The notes below the pieces were generated by a model. That model saw nothing but the letters and a program-made list of their open reading frames with translations, made no database searches and had not been told where the DNA came from. From Terfezia claveryi (Eukaryota; Ascomycota; Pezizomycetes; Pezizales; Pezizaceae), in assembly GCA_015179025.1 (NCBI GenBank), contig WHUX01000041.1, positions 310,001-374,000 of the forward strand: DNA of 64,000 nt, in the 5' to 3' direction. The position numbers and the translations under genes are program-made. Below are positions 31,069 to 42,577 of the stretch, in pieces (position 1 is the stretch's first letter; each line of letters starts with the position of its first letter).

Positions 31069-31823
31069 CATGGTCAGTCCACAGGGGTCGATTTTTAGAC
31101 AGCCCCCGGCAATATAAACTTGGCATGCAGATTACGCGACATATAGCCGCAGCCGGACGGACACTGCTCAATCTATGAAATATGGAAAAACCTCTGAACC
31201 TGCTGAAAGCGCTTCATTGACATCTTTTCCTTCCGGCTATCCTTTCCACTACCCCCTAATACTTTTAGAACTTGAGGATCCCAAAAGTCAGAGGTTCTAG
31301 GTAACTTCAAAGTCCCAATTAAAATTAAAATCCCAAGCCAAACTTGCAATTCACCAGACAGTAAAGGATTCCAGGAGCGAGGCTCAAAGTCGTCAGTACT
31401 ACTGGTACCGATACCAATAGGAAGCTTTGCATAATATTGCGCAGCATACATATTTGTAGAAAAGCAAATACTAGCAAGAATTCCATAATCCCAAAACAAA
31501 GAGAATAGATTAGGATATTCGAATGTAGTATAAGTGAGTTGTGCGTCGTCCGTATTAAGCTGTGCGTCTATTGCGATATTGTAGGCTCTGAGATGTCGCT
31601 TGTACTTGATTTCTTACACAGCTTAAAGCAACTCTCGAAGGGCTTGGGGCTACATATGGCACGAGAGGCCACATAGACCTTTTGACCGACGTTGAGCCAG
31701 ACTCCTGCTCTTTACTTCAAATGGTATACCTTAAACCTGATCAGTGCCCCATGTTGTCGCCATGCACTGAGCTCTTGGTATTGTCGGGGGCTGTCTAAAA
31801 ATCGACCCCTGTGGACTGGCCAT
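31069..31823 (-). mobile_element. piggyBac-like element remnant with inverted ends
   Basis: CCATGGTCAGTCCACAGGGG, then TCGATTTTTAGACAGCCCCCG (from 31068), is mirrored at 31783-31823 with only two or three mismatches over about 46 bp. Between the repeats lies a minus-strand piggyBac-like transposase fragment. No TTAA duplication, the hallmark of piggyBac, is visible at either end. The left side also carries ACAGTCAAACCTTGC just outside, as in pogo-type ends, so the ends may belong to a different element that captured the fragment. Confidence 0.55.
31173..31499 (-). pseudogene. piggyBac-like transposase fragment
   Basis: 108 residues. The part from EPRSWNPLLSGELQVWLGIL, through LILIGTLKLPRTSDFW, to MSMKRFQQVQRFFHIS matches the N-terminal region of the DDE_Tnp_1_7 (piggyBac) fold: the helix-forming 'f.GilllmG..k.P...dYW' stretch and the 'Ms..RF..i.r..hf' stretch that precedes the first catalytic Asp. 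A stop follows HIS, and the catalytic Asp residues are absent. It is therefore a fragment of a protein normally about 550-600 residues long. Confidence 0.6.
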
Positions 31824-31830
31824 GGGATAC

Positions 31831-32828
31831 ATATATACCGACGACCAAAACCCGGCCTTTTCTGTCCGGGATAGCCACGAGCAGGTTCCGGTATAAAATA
31901 ATACAAGGGTACGTAGCACAAGACAAAAAAAAAAAGTTCCTAAAGAAGGAAAATTGTTCAACTTCCGTGTGTTTAAACATTAAGCTCAAGATTCATCAGC
32001 CAACATGTTGAGTGCAGGAAGACAAAGCATCGAGCTCTCACCATATTAGAGAAGCACCAGATCCGTAAAAAGTGACAAGTTCCCAATCATGCGAGAAATT
32101 GAGTGAATTTGGAAAACATTTCTCAGGCTCCGAGGTATGTGTTCTCGTGCCAAGACTCCAGGTATCTGTCGCGAAATAATTATTTCTGCTGCGCCAGCTA
32201 AGAGTCTGGTAGTAAACACCTCCGAAATTGACTATAAATCCAGCTCCGAGTTCGGAGCACATGCCAATACGCTATGTAATAGGCTAGTGGCTTCGGAGCA
32301 GAATATGTAATACAAGCCTATACTGAATACAAGCCTATACTGCTGCAAGTAAGCTTATACTGCTCCGAGCAAGCCCATACTGCCCAGAGCGAGCCCATAC
32401 TGCCCTATTCCTCTCCATACTGCCCTATTCCTCTAGAAATATATCTACTTGTGCCCAATTGCTGATCAAATTGCTGCTTCAAGACTGTAACACTGTATAG
32501 TTGATATCCTATGTATGGGCGCTTATGACCTCCCCTCTTGCCCCACCAACTATCATAAATGTACACCTGAACTCCAGAATAGCTTGCTAGCTCCCTAGTT
32601 CACAGGTTAATCAGAATAGCCAAAGAAAATCTTGCTCCGGGAGCAAATCGCTGCTCCGAGACTATAATACAGTGGATAGTTGCATTCTCGGGGCAATATA
32701 AGCTCGAGGCAATATAAGCTCGCTCGCAGCAATATAGGCTCGTTTGTTTGGTAGTTATAGAGCTCGTTCAGCTCGCTCTGAGAATCTAGAAGCAAGCATC
32801 CGGGCTATATTGTACAGATGCTGGCCCG
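31831..32828. other. no gene; short imperfect repeats
   Basis: 32300-32425 holds imperfect repeats of CAAGCCTATACTGCTCCGAG and CCCATACTGCCCTATTCCTC. 32690-32760 holds three copies of an 18-bp GGCAATATAAGCTCG-like unit. No domain-bearing open frame. Confidence 0.5.
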
Positions 32829-32859
32829 AGCATGAATACTCATGCCGGAGATGTGAGAA
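32829..32859. repeat. left fragment of the 23-bp satellite
   Basis: CATGAATACTCATGCCGGAG followed by ATGTGAGAA is one and a bit units of the satellite at 45126-46432, in its reverse orientation. It was separated from the rest by the Copia insertion; GAGAA is the duplicated target. Confidence 0.85.
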
Positions 32860-33109
32860 TGTTGAAACCGGGATAATATGATAACGCTAGGCTAGACAAT
32901 GGGCTGATAGGGACAACGGGCTGATAGGGACAACGGGCTGATAGGGAGTCGGGTGATGAGGACGGGCCGATAGGGAATCGGGTGCTCAGAGGACAGAGGA
33001 TTTCCTTACTTCTATTTTGTATATAAAGAGGGTGACTCATCTCGTTTTAGAGAGATATACGAAATATAGATCTCTCTCTCTCTCTCATACGAAAGAACGA
33101 ATTCTTTCA
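32860..33109 (+). repeat. Copia 5' LTR
   Basis: TGTTGAAACCGGG to TTCTTTCA, 250 bp. It contains two full copies of a 17-bp GGGCTGATAGGGACAAC unit, against three in the 3' LTR, a TATATAAA box at 33020 and a (TC)n run. Apart from the copy-number difference the two LTRs are almost identical, which suggests recent insertion. Confidence 0.95.
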
Positions 33110-33120
33110 TGGTAGCAACA
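33110..33120 (+). promoter_or_regulatory. Copia primer binding site
   Basis: TGGTAGCAACA directly follows the 5' LTR. TGGTAGC is the complement of the 3' end of eukaryotic initiator methionine tRNA, the usual minus-strand primer of Ty1/Copia elements. Confidence 0.7.
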
Positions 33121-33466
33121 CCTCGTTGACTTATATATGAGCAACACCGACCCCGCCACACAAATGCCTCAACTCATGGCGGACTCTATGTTTAAAGCAC
33201 CTAAGGTGGCTCGAGCGCTCAAAGACAAGGACAACTACCACACATGGGTAGCCAGTATGACTCGAGTACTACTGGTAGCAGGAATGTTACCGCTGGTTAC
33301 TGGTGATCAGACCATGCGACCAACTGCTGCAGCAGATGCATGGGACATCAAAGCTGCTAAAGCCCTCATCACCATCATTGCAAACTGTGAGGACGATCCT
33401 CAGTTCCTTATCGAAGCATGTGCTACCCCAGCCGAAGCATGGGGAATTCTGAAGACACACTATGAA

Positions 33467-34928
33467 TTTTTTTTTTTTTTTTAAATACTGAGTACTCCTA
33501 AGCAGCCCCAACGAGGAGCTATGAGGAGCCACCTGGAAGCCCGGTGGATTCAAGGGGGAGGCAAGTTAATCTGCCAACCCCTGCGCAAGAGAAATAAATA
33601 CATGTATAGGAGCGAGGCCCCTTGCTGTCATTAACGGACTAGCCGATGACTCGGGAGCCTGACTGAGCCTCGACTCCAAAAGAACCGAAGAACTAGAAGG
33701 ACTAAACAAGAGAAGAGAAGTAGAAGACTAAAACAAATGGAACTCATGATATCTTTGTGGACTTAAAACAAATGGAACTCGTGAAATCCGGCGACACTCT
33801 CTCTCTTTTCCCCCCCTTTTTTTTTTTTTTAAACTAGCTCTCCGTATAGTAGCCCGAAAAAGGCCTCGGTAGCTTCGTATCTCTCCTCGCCCTCCTCTCT
33901 CCAAACTGGCTCGTCCAGCTCTTCCCAACTCCCCCTGTCCCCTAGCAGGCCCCCGCGAATTCGGTTGAAGCGAGGGCAACTGAAGACTATGTGCTCTCCA
34001 GTTTCGGTGGGGTGGCCGCATGTGCACTCTGCTGATTCCGATTTGCCGATATGGTGTAACCAGCTCCGTTGTGGGCCTCTATTGGTGCGTAGCCACGTGT
34101 AAGCTGACAGAGCCTGCCGATTCCACTCCACTCTCCTCAACCCAAAGCCTGTTCTGGTCCTTGATTCTTTCCGCATGGCTTTGGAGGTTGCACGTAGTCC
34201 TCCTTCTGTTATCGTACGTTTTTTGCCTACGAATTCGCCTAGGTGTGACTGTAGACTTGCTGATCGGTCTGCCTTCTCGTTGCCTGGGATGCCTAGGTGG
34301 CCTCTGACCCATGATATCTGGAGGTCCCTGTGCTGATTAGACATGATGAGGGATTTGATATCTTTTTCGATGCCGGATCTGGGTGGGGACCCCGAACTCA
34401 TATTGTGAACTGCCTGTATTGCTGCCTGGGAGTCGGATAAAATTGCTAGCATATCTGCGTTCTCCTGCTGTAGGGCTAATTGCATCGCAAAGAGTTCACC
34501 ATCTGCTACTGTTGCTTGGTCCCCCAGGTAGCCGCCATAATCCTCTATTGTGCCTCCTTTACGGTCTTCGCTATGGACTCCACTCGCTACTATCCCTTTC
34601 CTTCCGGTGCCGTCTGTGTAACACACCCTCCATCCTTCCTCTAGTATTGACCCTATTCCCGCTGCCCAAGTGCCTAGCTGTTTGGAGGACTCAGACTTCG
34701 GATCTATGATTGCTCGGTGGATAATGGGGAAGGGTGTAGTGTCCTCTCTGTCGCCCCACGAGAGCTCATCAGGGTCTCCGCCGTTTAGGTAAAACGCCTC
34801 CGAAATTGGGGTTCTCTTGAGGTGTAAGTTGTTGCTCTGGCGCCATGATGTGTCCTCTTCGATGAACTTCTTGACTTGCTGATCACCTGTCCTAACTGCT
34901 CTTGCCGCCCAACATCGCTTCATGTCCT
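33467..34928 (-). mobile_element. LINE E inserted in Copia gag
   Basis: Flanked by perfect 13-bp duplications GACACACTATGAA (33454-33466 and 34929-34941). The poly(A) is the T-run at 33467-33482. The 3' UTR shares TAATGACAGCA and the GGCTGCTTAGGAGTACTCAG-type terminus with the other LINE ends. 5'-truncated, 1462 bp. Confidence 0.95.
33829..34928 (-). pseudogene. LINE E ORF2 C-terminus, uninterrupted
   Basis: About 366 element-derived residues without a stop (the open frame extends 10 codons into Copia). RNase H catalytic residues are all present: D in YTDGTG, E in ADGELFA, D in LSDSQAA and D in GNEKADR, with H in RGHLGIPG. An EGGLRATSKAMRK segment and a zinc knuckle CTCGHPTETGEHIVFSC (C-x-C-x8-H-x4-C) follow. 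Endonuclease and reverse transcriptase are missing through 5' truncation. Unlike its Copia host, it carries no premature stops, in line with a young insertion. Confidence 0.9.
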
Positions 34929-35610
34929 GACACACTATGAAGGATGAACCCACATGCACCTGTCTGCTCTCTTGCTCAACATAACAGCTCTATGATTTGA
35001 TGATAGAAAGGCCACTATCACTGACCATATTACTACGTTCGAAGGCAAGTGGAATATGCTCCGTCTCAATACGGCCAATGTAGTAGCCAGGACAAACTCG
35101 CTAGCTGCGGGAATCAAGAATTTTATCAATACAGATGCATGGAAGGCAACTATGCTCTTAGCTACACTACCAAAATTACAGCACTACCAGAATATTATTG
35201 ACAACATCACGTCAGCAAGCAAAGATCCATGATATGGCACTGTAGTCCTCTGACTCAAGGAACTTTCTGAACGATTAAAGAACTCCCAACAGCAACGGGA
35301 GAAGCCAGACCCACCTTTGGCATTTGCTACAATTGTTAAAAATTGCCCATATTGCAAGTCAAAGGGCTGGCCAGGGACATCTCACAATGAATCGGAATGT
35401 AGGACTAAGAAGTGTGACCAAAATCAAGTACACACATATGTTATGACCGATGTAGCAACTATGGAGGATGAGTGGTCAGTACTGAACTTTGTAGTTAATA
35501 CAAATGAGAGCACAGATAAGGATAAGGAAGGGTGGTGGGTCGACTTATGCTCCTTTATTCATATCACCAACAATATCAATGACCTTATCGATATCAAATC
35601 ATGCCGATGA

Positions 35611-36823
35611 CCAGTCAATACTGGAGCAGGAGTCATTTATTTAACATACAAAGGAATAGTTAAAACTCACAATATGGTCCTTTAGTCTGTTCTCTATATT
35701 ACTGAATTTCCAAAAAAGGTCATTAGTTTTTCAGTACTTGATAAGGACAGTTGGTTACTTTACTTATATAGAAAAGGAGGTAAACTTAAGAAGAAAGGAA
35801 TCTCAATTTAGGTCGAACAAAAAGGAAACTTGTATAGACTCAAGCAGGCAGAGGCTTACTTAACTGAGATAAAATGGTATGAAAGGTATTGTCATCTCCC
35901 CTTTAGAGCTTTTCTCCATATACCTGAAGTGCCTCATACTCTGTACAACTCTATGATATAATATAAATAATGTATAAAAGAAAAAATGACTAAACCTATA
36001 TCTCACTCATATAGACTAAGGACTATACAAGTTGGAGAACTACTACATACAGATCTATACAGACCTTTACCTATAATAGATACCTAACAAAACTAATATA
36101 TGCTTATTATAGTGGATGATTTCTCTCAGTTTATTATAACAAGAGCAATCAAAAGAAAGGCAGATGCAGTAAATATACTATAAGAAATGATACTAGCCTT
36201 CGAAGTACTAGCTAAACAACGAATTAGTGCCTTGAGAACAGATTGGGGAGAAGAATTCAACTCAAAAGAGTTTCTTCAATGTCTCAAGACTTATAGAATC
36301 TACCTCAAACCAACAGTACCTTACCATAGTGAAACCAATGCAGTGGCCAAGTGAGCTAACTGAACTATCATGACTATGGTAAGGGCAAACCTTAGTCAAT
36401 TGCCTCAAAGTCTATAGTCTTTAGCCATAGATTATAATGCCATTATAAAAAATTGATTGCCAGCGCTAGCTCTGGATGGAAAAGTACTACTTGAAGTCTT
36501 AATTCCCTCAACTGATATTAGGAATAAGAGATCAAGATTTCATCCCTTCCAACAGCTAGTTTACATCAAAATATATCTCAACAGGAAACTTGAAAGTAGA
36601 GTGACTAAGGTATAGATAATGGGTTTTACTCTATCTTATGGTATTTATAAAGTAATGATCATCATGTTCAGGTGAATTACCACTGTGAAAAATCCAATTC
36701 CTATTCAAGAGAATATTCAACTAATACTTGTCCAGCCTTCAATTATACTAGCAAGTCCAGCAGAGCAAGCTACCCAGCCTTTGATACTACCAATACTACC
36801 AGCAAGTTCATCAAGTCTACCAG
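35611..36823 (+). pseudogene. Copia protease-integrase remnant
   Basis: Readable with many stops. The pre-integrase region includes ERYCHLPFRAFLHIPE. The integrase first Asp is in ELLHTDLYRPL and the second in LRTDWGEEFNSKEF. In the third block, the expected PYHPE.NGVAERAN reads PYHSETNAVAK*AN, so the catalytic Glu is Lys (GAG to AAG) and the next Arg is a stop (CGA to TGA). The piece ends in Pro/Ser/Gln-rich linker sequence where the Gypsy inserted after ACCAG. Confidence 0.85.
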
Positions 36824-37350
36824 TGTTACAACCGTCCTTTCCTAGCTGGGTTTGAGAGTCAGACGGAATCGTTATTGTTAATTGTAGTCTTGATTTGACA
36901 TTCGAACAGGCTTGTTCGGGTGTCGTCGATAGGTGATTATTATCTTAGCTTCCGAGATAGGAATCTCGGGAAGCTTATTCCTTCTACGGCCTTGGCCTGG
37001 AATCATGTATATATATCTTCGTCCCTCTGCCCTCTCGTTGGATCCCCATCCAATATCTTGTATATCCAATACAGGGCCTTGCTTCTCTCCACGTTGGTAC
37101 ATCTCCCTTGTGCACCTCCTTACCTTGCCTCGCCTTGTCTCTGCAGCCCAGCTGCCTCCCTTGACACATGCGGCAACTGCTTCTGCGTATCTCATGTCCC
37201 TTGCCCTCTGCTTCTCTTGCCTCTTGCCCTTGCCTCCCGTCTCAGCCTCCACCTGGTCATACACGTAGCGTTCCTACGTGTGTGTTATCCTAGCCTTGCC
37301 CTTTCCCTGGCATACCTCTTGGTCGCCTTGCCTCCAGAGCCGTCGTTACA
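36824..37350 (+). repeat. Gypsy-A 5' LTR
   Basis: 527 bp, TGTTACAACCG to CGTCGTTACA. It contains an imperfect hairpin GACATTCGAACAGG/CTTGTTCGGGTGTC at about 36898-36925. Confidence 0.95.
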
Positions 37351-37386
37351 CTACGTTGGATCCTTTGGACCAACTGGTATGCAGTC

Positions 37387-38586
37387 ATGTCTGGAGCAGC
37401 TCTCCTACCACCCGCTCTCAGGTTTCTAACCTGGAGGAGCTCCCCCATACCCTCAGGCTTGAACGAGTTGAATGCCTACCATCGAGAAATCATCGACATC
37501 TTTGAGGCTAAGGATGCCATCGGGGCCGAAATCGGCAACAGCCTGGCCGTGGCTAAAAACAGCCTGGCCGTAGCTGAACAAAAATTGAGATCCGCCGATG
37601 AGGAGATCACGGTCCTCCAGACCGATCTCGACCATCTGAACCTTGCCTTGGCCAATGAACAGACTATGGTCCAAAACCTCAGCCGCGCTCTAGGGAACCT
37701 TGCAATACCAACAGCAGCCAGTAGCAACAAGACCGAAAGCATTCCAACACCCCCTAAGTTCAATGGGGACCGAGTTCGCCTATGAGCCTGGAAAAATGCT
37801 GTCAATCTCAAGCTGAACGGGGATTCTGCCAGATTCCCGTCAGAACAATATTGACTGGCATATGTTTTCGCCTTGCTGGAGGGGAAAGCTTGCGACCAGA
37901 TCCAGCCGTATGTCCTCGAAACCGGGATCAAGCTTGACTATATCTCGGCCCTTTTTACAATCCTGGATAGGGCGTTCGGGGACCCCGATGCCGTTGGCAC
38001 TGCCAGTAGGGCCCTCCGAGCCCTCAGGCAGAAAAACACCGATCTGTTTACTTATGTGGCAGAATTCTCGAGACTGGCAGCGGAGGTCCGATGGAATGAC
38101 CAGTCCAAACTGGAGCAATTCCAGGAAGGGCTAAATGACGAAATCTAGCAGGCCATGGTCAGCCTCCCGGAAGCCAAAACCCTCGACGAATTCATTGACC
38201 AGGCTTCCCGGGTAGAACAGCGGATGTCCCGGCTCCGCAACCGCCCCACGTACAGGCCAGCACCCCATCTTCCACAGCCTCAGCCTCAGCCTCAGCAACA
38301 CTATGCCACCAAAATAGGGGCCCCTGCCCCTGCCAATAAGCCGGCCCACCCTTCGTTTGTGGTCGGAAGAGCCACCTCTATGGACCTATCATCGGGAAGG
38401 CCTCGACTTACCCAGGAGGAAAGGGACCGCCGCCGCACTAATGGGTTGTGCATTGCGTGTGGAAAAGGGGACCACTTTATTGCGGCATGTCCCCTCCGAA
38501 AAAACCGCCCCCTGGCCGCTCATGCCATCTCCGAGTCACGGATCGAGGAAGTTGAAGAGTCGGGAAAAGAGGAGTCCCTTGCCTAG
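37387..38586 (+). pseudogene. Gypsy-A gag
   Basis: Begins MSGAALLPPALRFL at 37387, with a coiled-coil stretch (EQKLRSADEEITVLQTDLDH). The capsid-like retrotransposon gag region follows (AYVFALLEGKACDQIQPYV, RLAAEVRWND, SKLEQFQEGL), then a proline/glutamine linker and a single CCHC knuckle CIACGKGDHFIAAC (38452-38493). Stops interrupt it at 37783 (CGA to TGA), near 37853 and at 38146. Gag would package element RNA. Confidence 0.9.
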
Positions 38587-38627
38587 TTACTGACACTAGC
38601 AAGGGACCTGCCTAGGGTCATTTATCT

Positions 38628-41600
38628 TTGTCTGCGTTTTCTTTGCCCGCATCTATGTCTGTTGATGAATCTTGCTTGTTTGGCGAGCATTTTGTAGTAC
38701 CAATAACTGTTAAATTCAATGGTAAAACAGTAGTAACATCAGCTCTCATAGATTGTGGTGCTTCGGGGATAGCTTTCATTGATCAGACCTTCGTCAGTAA
38801 AAACTCCATACCAACCTCCAGGCTAAAGACCCCCACCTTCTTAATGTCATTGATGGCCGCCCTATCTCTTCTGGAGCTATTACCCATCTCGCGTGTCTGC
38901 CCAGTGCCATTGGAGACCATTCGGAGGACCTTCCAATGTTCGTGACCAAACTAAAATATCCAATTGTCCTTGGGATCCCCTGGCTCAGAATGCACGATGT
39001 GTCAGTCAGCTTCGGCTCTTACACCTTGCAATTCAATAGCCATTATTACAGAACAAACTGTGGAGGTCCAAAAATCACTGTCACGGGGCTATGTGCATTA
39101 CCACCCCTGATAATCCACCCAACCCAGGTGGTACACCAGCCCGCGCATATCAATGCTGCTCACTGCCCTGCTCCCCCTGTTCCCCCGTTCCCCCCGTTCC
39201 CCCCGTTCCTCCCATTCCTCCTGTTCCCCTCGTTCCCCCTACTCCCCCTGTTCAACCTCCCCCAAAGCCCCTGAATATTAGCTTTATTGGGGCAGGGGCT
39301 TTCGCTTATCTCACAAGGAGACACAAGCTGAAGGCGCATGCCCTTTCCATACATGAGGTTAACCTGGAAATCAACAAGATGCGACCTAAGGAGGAGTGGA
39401 AGGCTATGGTCCCAGATGAATACCACGAGTTTATTGATCTGTTCTCAGAAAAAGCCGCGGAGAAGCTGGCGCCCCACCAACCATATGACCACACAATTCC
39501 GCTGGTAGAGGGTAAGACCCCCCCCTATGGGCCCCTCTACGGAATGTCCCGGGTGGAGCTGGAGGCCCTGAAGAAATACTTGGAGGAAAACCTCAACAAG
39601 AGCTTCATTCACCATAGCTCTTCACCAGCGGGTGCCCCAGTACTTTTCGTGAAGAAATCGGATGGCTCTCTCCGGTTGTGTGTCGATTACCAGGGCCTAA
39701 ACGAGATAATGGTTAAAAACAGGTACCCCCTACCCCTAATCTAGGAGACATTAGCTAGGCTCTCCAAGGCCAAATAGTTCACCAAACTGGATTTAAGAGG
39801 GGCTTACAACCTGGTATGGATCGCCGAGGGGGAGGAGTGGAAAACTGCCTTCCGAACATGATATGGCCATTTTGAGTATAATGTGATGCCCTTTAGCCTA
39901 ACCAATGCCCCTGCCTCCTTCCAGTACTTCATCAATGACACCTTGCGGGACTTCCTCGATGTGTTCTGTACAGCTTACTTGGACGATATCCTCATATACT
40001 CGGACTCCCTAGCGGAACACAAAATCCATGTGAGGCAGGTGTTAGAGAAGCTGGAGAAGGCTAGATTATACCTGAAACCGGAGAAATGTGAGTTTCATGT
40101 GTAGGAGGTTAAGTATCTGGGGTTAATCATCACTACAGAAGGTATCAGGATAGACCCCACCAAGGTTACTGCTGTCCAGGAATGGCAAACCCCAGCAAAT
40201 CTCAAGGATGTCCAAGCCTTCCTAGGGTTCGCTAACTTTTACCGGCGGTTCATTCTAGGGTATTCGAAGATCGTAGCCCCCCTCACCGCCCTGACCAAAA
40301 AAGACCGGCGTTTCGACTGGAATCCAGAAGCCCAATCTGCCTTCCAGAACCTCAAGGAAGCCTTCTGCTCAGTGCCAATCCTGGCACATTTCAATCCTAA
40401 CCAGGAGTGTGTCGTTGAAACCGATGCTTCCGACTATGTCTCCGCGGGAATCCTCTCTCAGAACAACGATAAAGGCATCCTCCACCCAGTGGCCTATTTC
40501 TCAAAGAAGCATTCCCCAGCTGAGTGCAACTACGAGATCTACGACAAGGAGCTGATGGCTATCGTGCGAGTATTCGAGGAATGGAGGCCACACCTGAAGT
40601 CAGCCAAGGGGATTATCGAAGTACTTTCCGACCATAAAAACCTTGAGTACTTTACCACCACCAAGCTGCTCAACCGATGGCAGGCCAAGTGGTCAGAATT
40701 CCTCTCTCGGTTCAACTTTAAGATCAAGTACCGTCCTGGAAAAGCTGGTGGCAAGCCTGATGCATTAACCCGGAGATCAGGAGATCTCCCTAAGGGGGGG
40801 GATGAAAGGCTAAAATACCAAAATCAGGTGGTATTGAAGCCCGAAAACCTCGATCTGGCAGCTAATGCCCTTGCTGAAGCTGAGGCTGAGGCTGACGCGG
40901 AAGCTGAGGCTGATGCGGAAGCTGAGGTGAGAGCCGACCTCCAACAACTGGTGAGACAGGCATACAAGATGACCCTCTGCCCAAGGAAATTATCGCCGCA
41001 ATGGATTCCGGCCAGCGCCGCCACCCCAAAATCTCCCTGGCTGAATGTACCGTCCAGGAAGGCCTCCTTTACCACCTTGAGCAGCTCTAGGTGCCGGAAG
41101 GAGAGCTGCGCCTGTGATTGATCAAGGAACACCATGATACCCCAGCGGCAGGCCACTCGGGAATGGCTAAAACGTTGGAACTGCTGGCCAGGGAATATAC
41201 ATGGACAGACCAGTGGAAGGAAGTGGAGCGGTACATACGGAACTGCCATGTTTGCAAGCATGCTAAGCCTGTCCGCCACGCCCATATGGCACTCTGAAGC
41301 CCCTAGATATCCCGGATCGGCCGTGCTGCATCTGACTATGGATTTCGTGACGGGATTGCCAGAGGACTCGGGATTCAACGCCATCTTGATGGTGGTAGAT
41401 CGGTTGACAAAAATGAGGCACGTTATACCTTTCCGTGATACCTGCTCTGCCCCAGAGTTAGCTAATCTCTACCTCAATAATGTATTCCGATACCATGGCC
41501 TCCCTGAATCGATCGTATCTGACCGTGGCCCCAGTTTACCTCAGAATTCTGGCAAGCCTTCTGCGAACTTCTGGGGATCAAAGTGCGCTGTCAATGGCAT

Positions 41601-42385
41601 ATCACCCCAGACGGACGGCCAATCAGAGAGGATGAACACCATTATGGAGCAATATCTGCAGGCCTTTGTCAACTACCAGCAGGATAACTGGTTTCGCTGC
41701 TGGCCACCTGCGAATTCGCTGCGAACAACCAGTTCTCGGAATCCTCCAAAACCTCTCCTTTCCTGGCCAATTACGGTTGGCACCCTCGATTCGTAGATAC
41801 CCTAGCTCCCCTGCAGAAAGCCCAACCCCCAGCCAAGGAATTCGCAGCCGGAATCGCTGAGCTCCACTCGACCCTGAAGGCAGAGCTGAGGTATGCGCAA
41901 GCCAGGCAAGCCGAATATGCAACGGCTCACGGTTGCCAGTCCCCAGATATCAGCCAGACGACAAGGTATGGCTCTCCAGCCGGCACTTCCGAACAGAACG
42001 GCCCTCCCGCAAGCTCGACCACAAGTTCCTGGGTCCATTTGAGGTGTTGGCCACTGTGGGCACTCATGCCTACCACCTGAGGTTCCCCAAAGACATCAAA
42101 TGACATCCAGTCGTCCATGTCTCCGAGATCGAGCCTGCCGCTAGTGACTCTCTCTCCGGCCAGAAACACCCTCCACCTCCCCCCGTGGTTATCGAAGGTG
42201 AGAAGGAATGGGAGGTAGAGGAAGTGCTGGACTCCCGAAGAAGGTATGGGCACCTGCAATATAAGGTCAAATGGCTGGGAGATGAGGAGATGACCTGGCA
42301 ACCAGCGGAGGACCTGGAAAACGCACAGGACTTGGTCACCCTGTTCCACTAGCGTTACCTCCGGAAGCCTCGCCCCACCCAATGA
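38628..42385 (+). pseudogene. Gypsy-A pol: protease, RT, RNase H, integrase, chromodomain
   Basis: Protease: ALIDCGASGIAFID, with DCG in place of the usual [34 protein letters not shown], then YLDDILIYS (39976). Stops at about 39742, 39773 and 40102 are TAG for CAG, and the one at 39858 is TGA for CGA. RNase [17 protein letters not shown] to DKELMAIV and [10 protein letters not shown]. Integrase zinc finger and core lie around 41127-41800 with frameshifts (NCHVCKHAKP, DFVTGLPEDSG, DGQSERMN). The chromodomain [14 protein letters not shown]...TWQPAEDLENA is at 42205-42335. It targets integration to modified chromatin in related elements. All domains remain recognisable, so the copy is complete but dead. 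Confidence 0.93.
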
Positions 42386-42577
42386 TGTTCTTGTCGTCCT
42401 GGAATTGGTTATTAGGGTTGTTATTGTCGTTGTTGTTGGGATTATTGTTGGTACGTACTTCTGGCTTGGGGTTGTGTTATGGATTATTGGTTTAGTCGCC
42501 TGTTTTGTTTGTTTGTTTTTGTCTTGCCTTTCACCTTGTTTTTCGTCACTGGGGCTCTGAGCCTAAAGGGGGGATAG

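Larger units (their letters stand above)
33137..35610 (+). pseudogene. Copia gag, split by a LINE
   Basis: Starts MSNTDPATQMPQL at 33137 and reads DKDNYHTWVASMTRVLL, then WGILKTHYE, up to the LINE at 33467. It resumes at 34942 in frame with FDDRKATITDHITTFEGKWN, typical of the UBN2/gag-polypeptide domain. Two stops lie just after the junction, TGA for TGG and TGA for CGA. The zinc knuckle CPYCKSKGWPGTSHNESEC (C-x2-C-x9-H-x4-C) lies at 35344-35400. The protease start WWVDLCSFIHIT (35532-35570) has lost the DSG motif (DLC instead). It would have formed the particle shell. Confidence 0.85.

Noticed and set aside
33137..33484. Stand-alone 115-residue protein ending in poly-Phe
   Set aside because: It is the start of Copia gag; the Phe run is translated LINE poly(A) complement.
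36878..37429. Open frames on both strands within Gypsy-A LTRs (also 42670-43152 and 723-1246)
   Set aside because: The same frames recur in each LTR and overlap the LTR boundaries; LTRs are non-coding in this class, and the frames result from GC-rich repeats such as CTTGCCTTGC.
39742..40105. Programmed TAG readthrough or a variant genetic code, because many stops in pol are TAG
   Set aside because: TGA and TAA also occur, stops replace both Gln and Trp or Arg codons, and the pattern fits transitions; the intact frames in the window use normal stops.
40860..40935. Ala/Glu-rich repeat (GCTGAGGCTGA) as an independent gene on either strand
   Set aside because: It is a short microsatellite expansion within the linker between RNase H and integrase of Gypsy-A.
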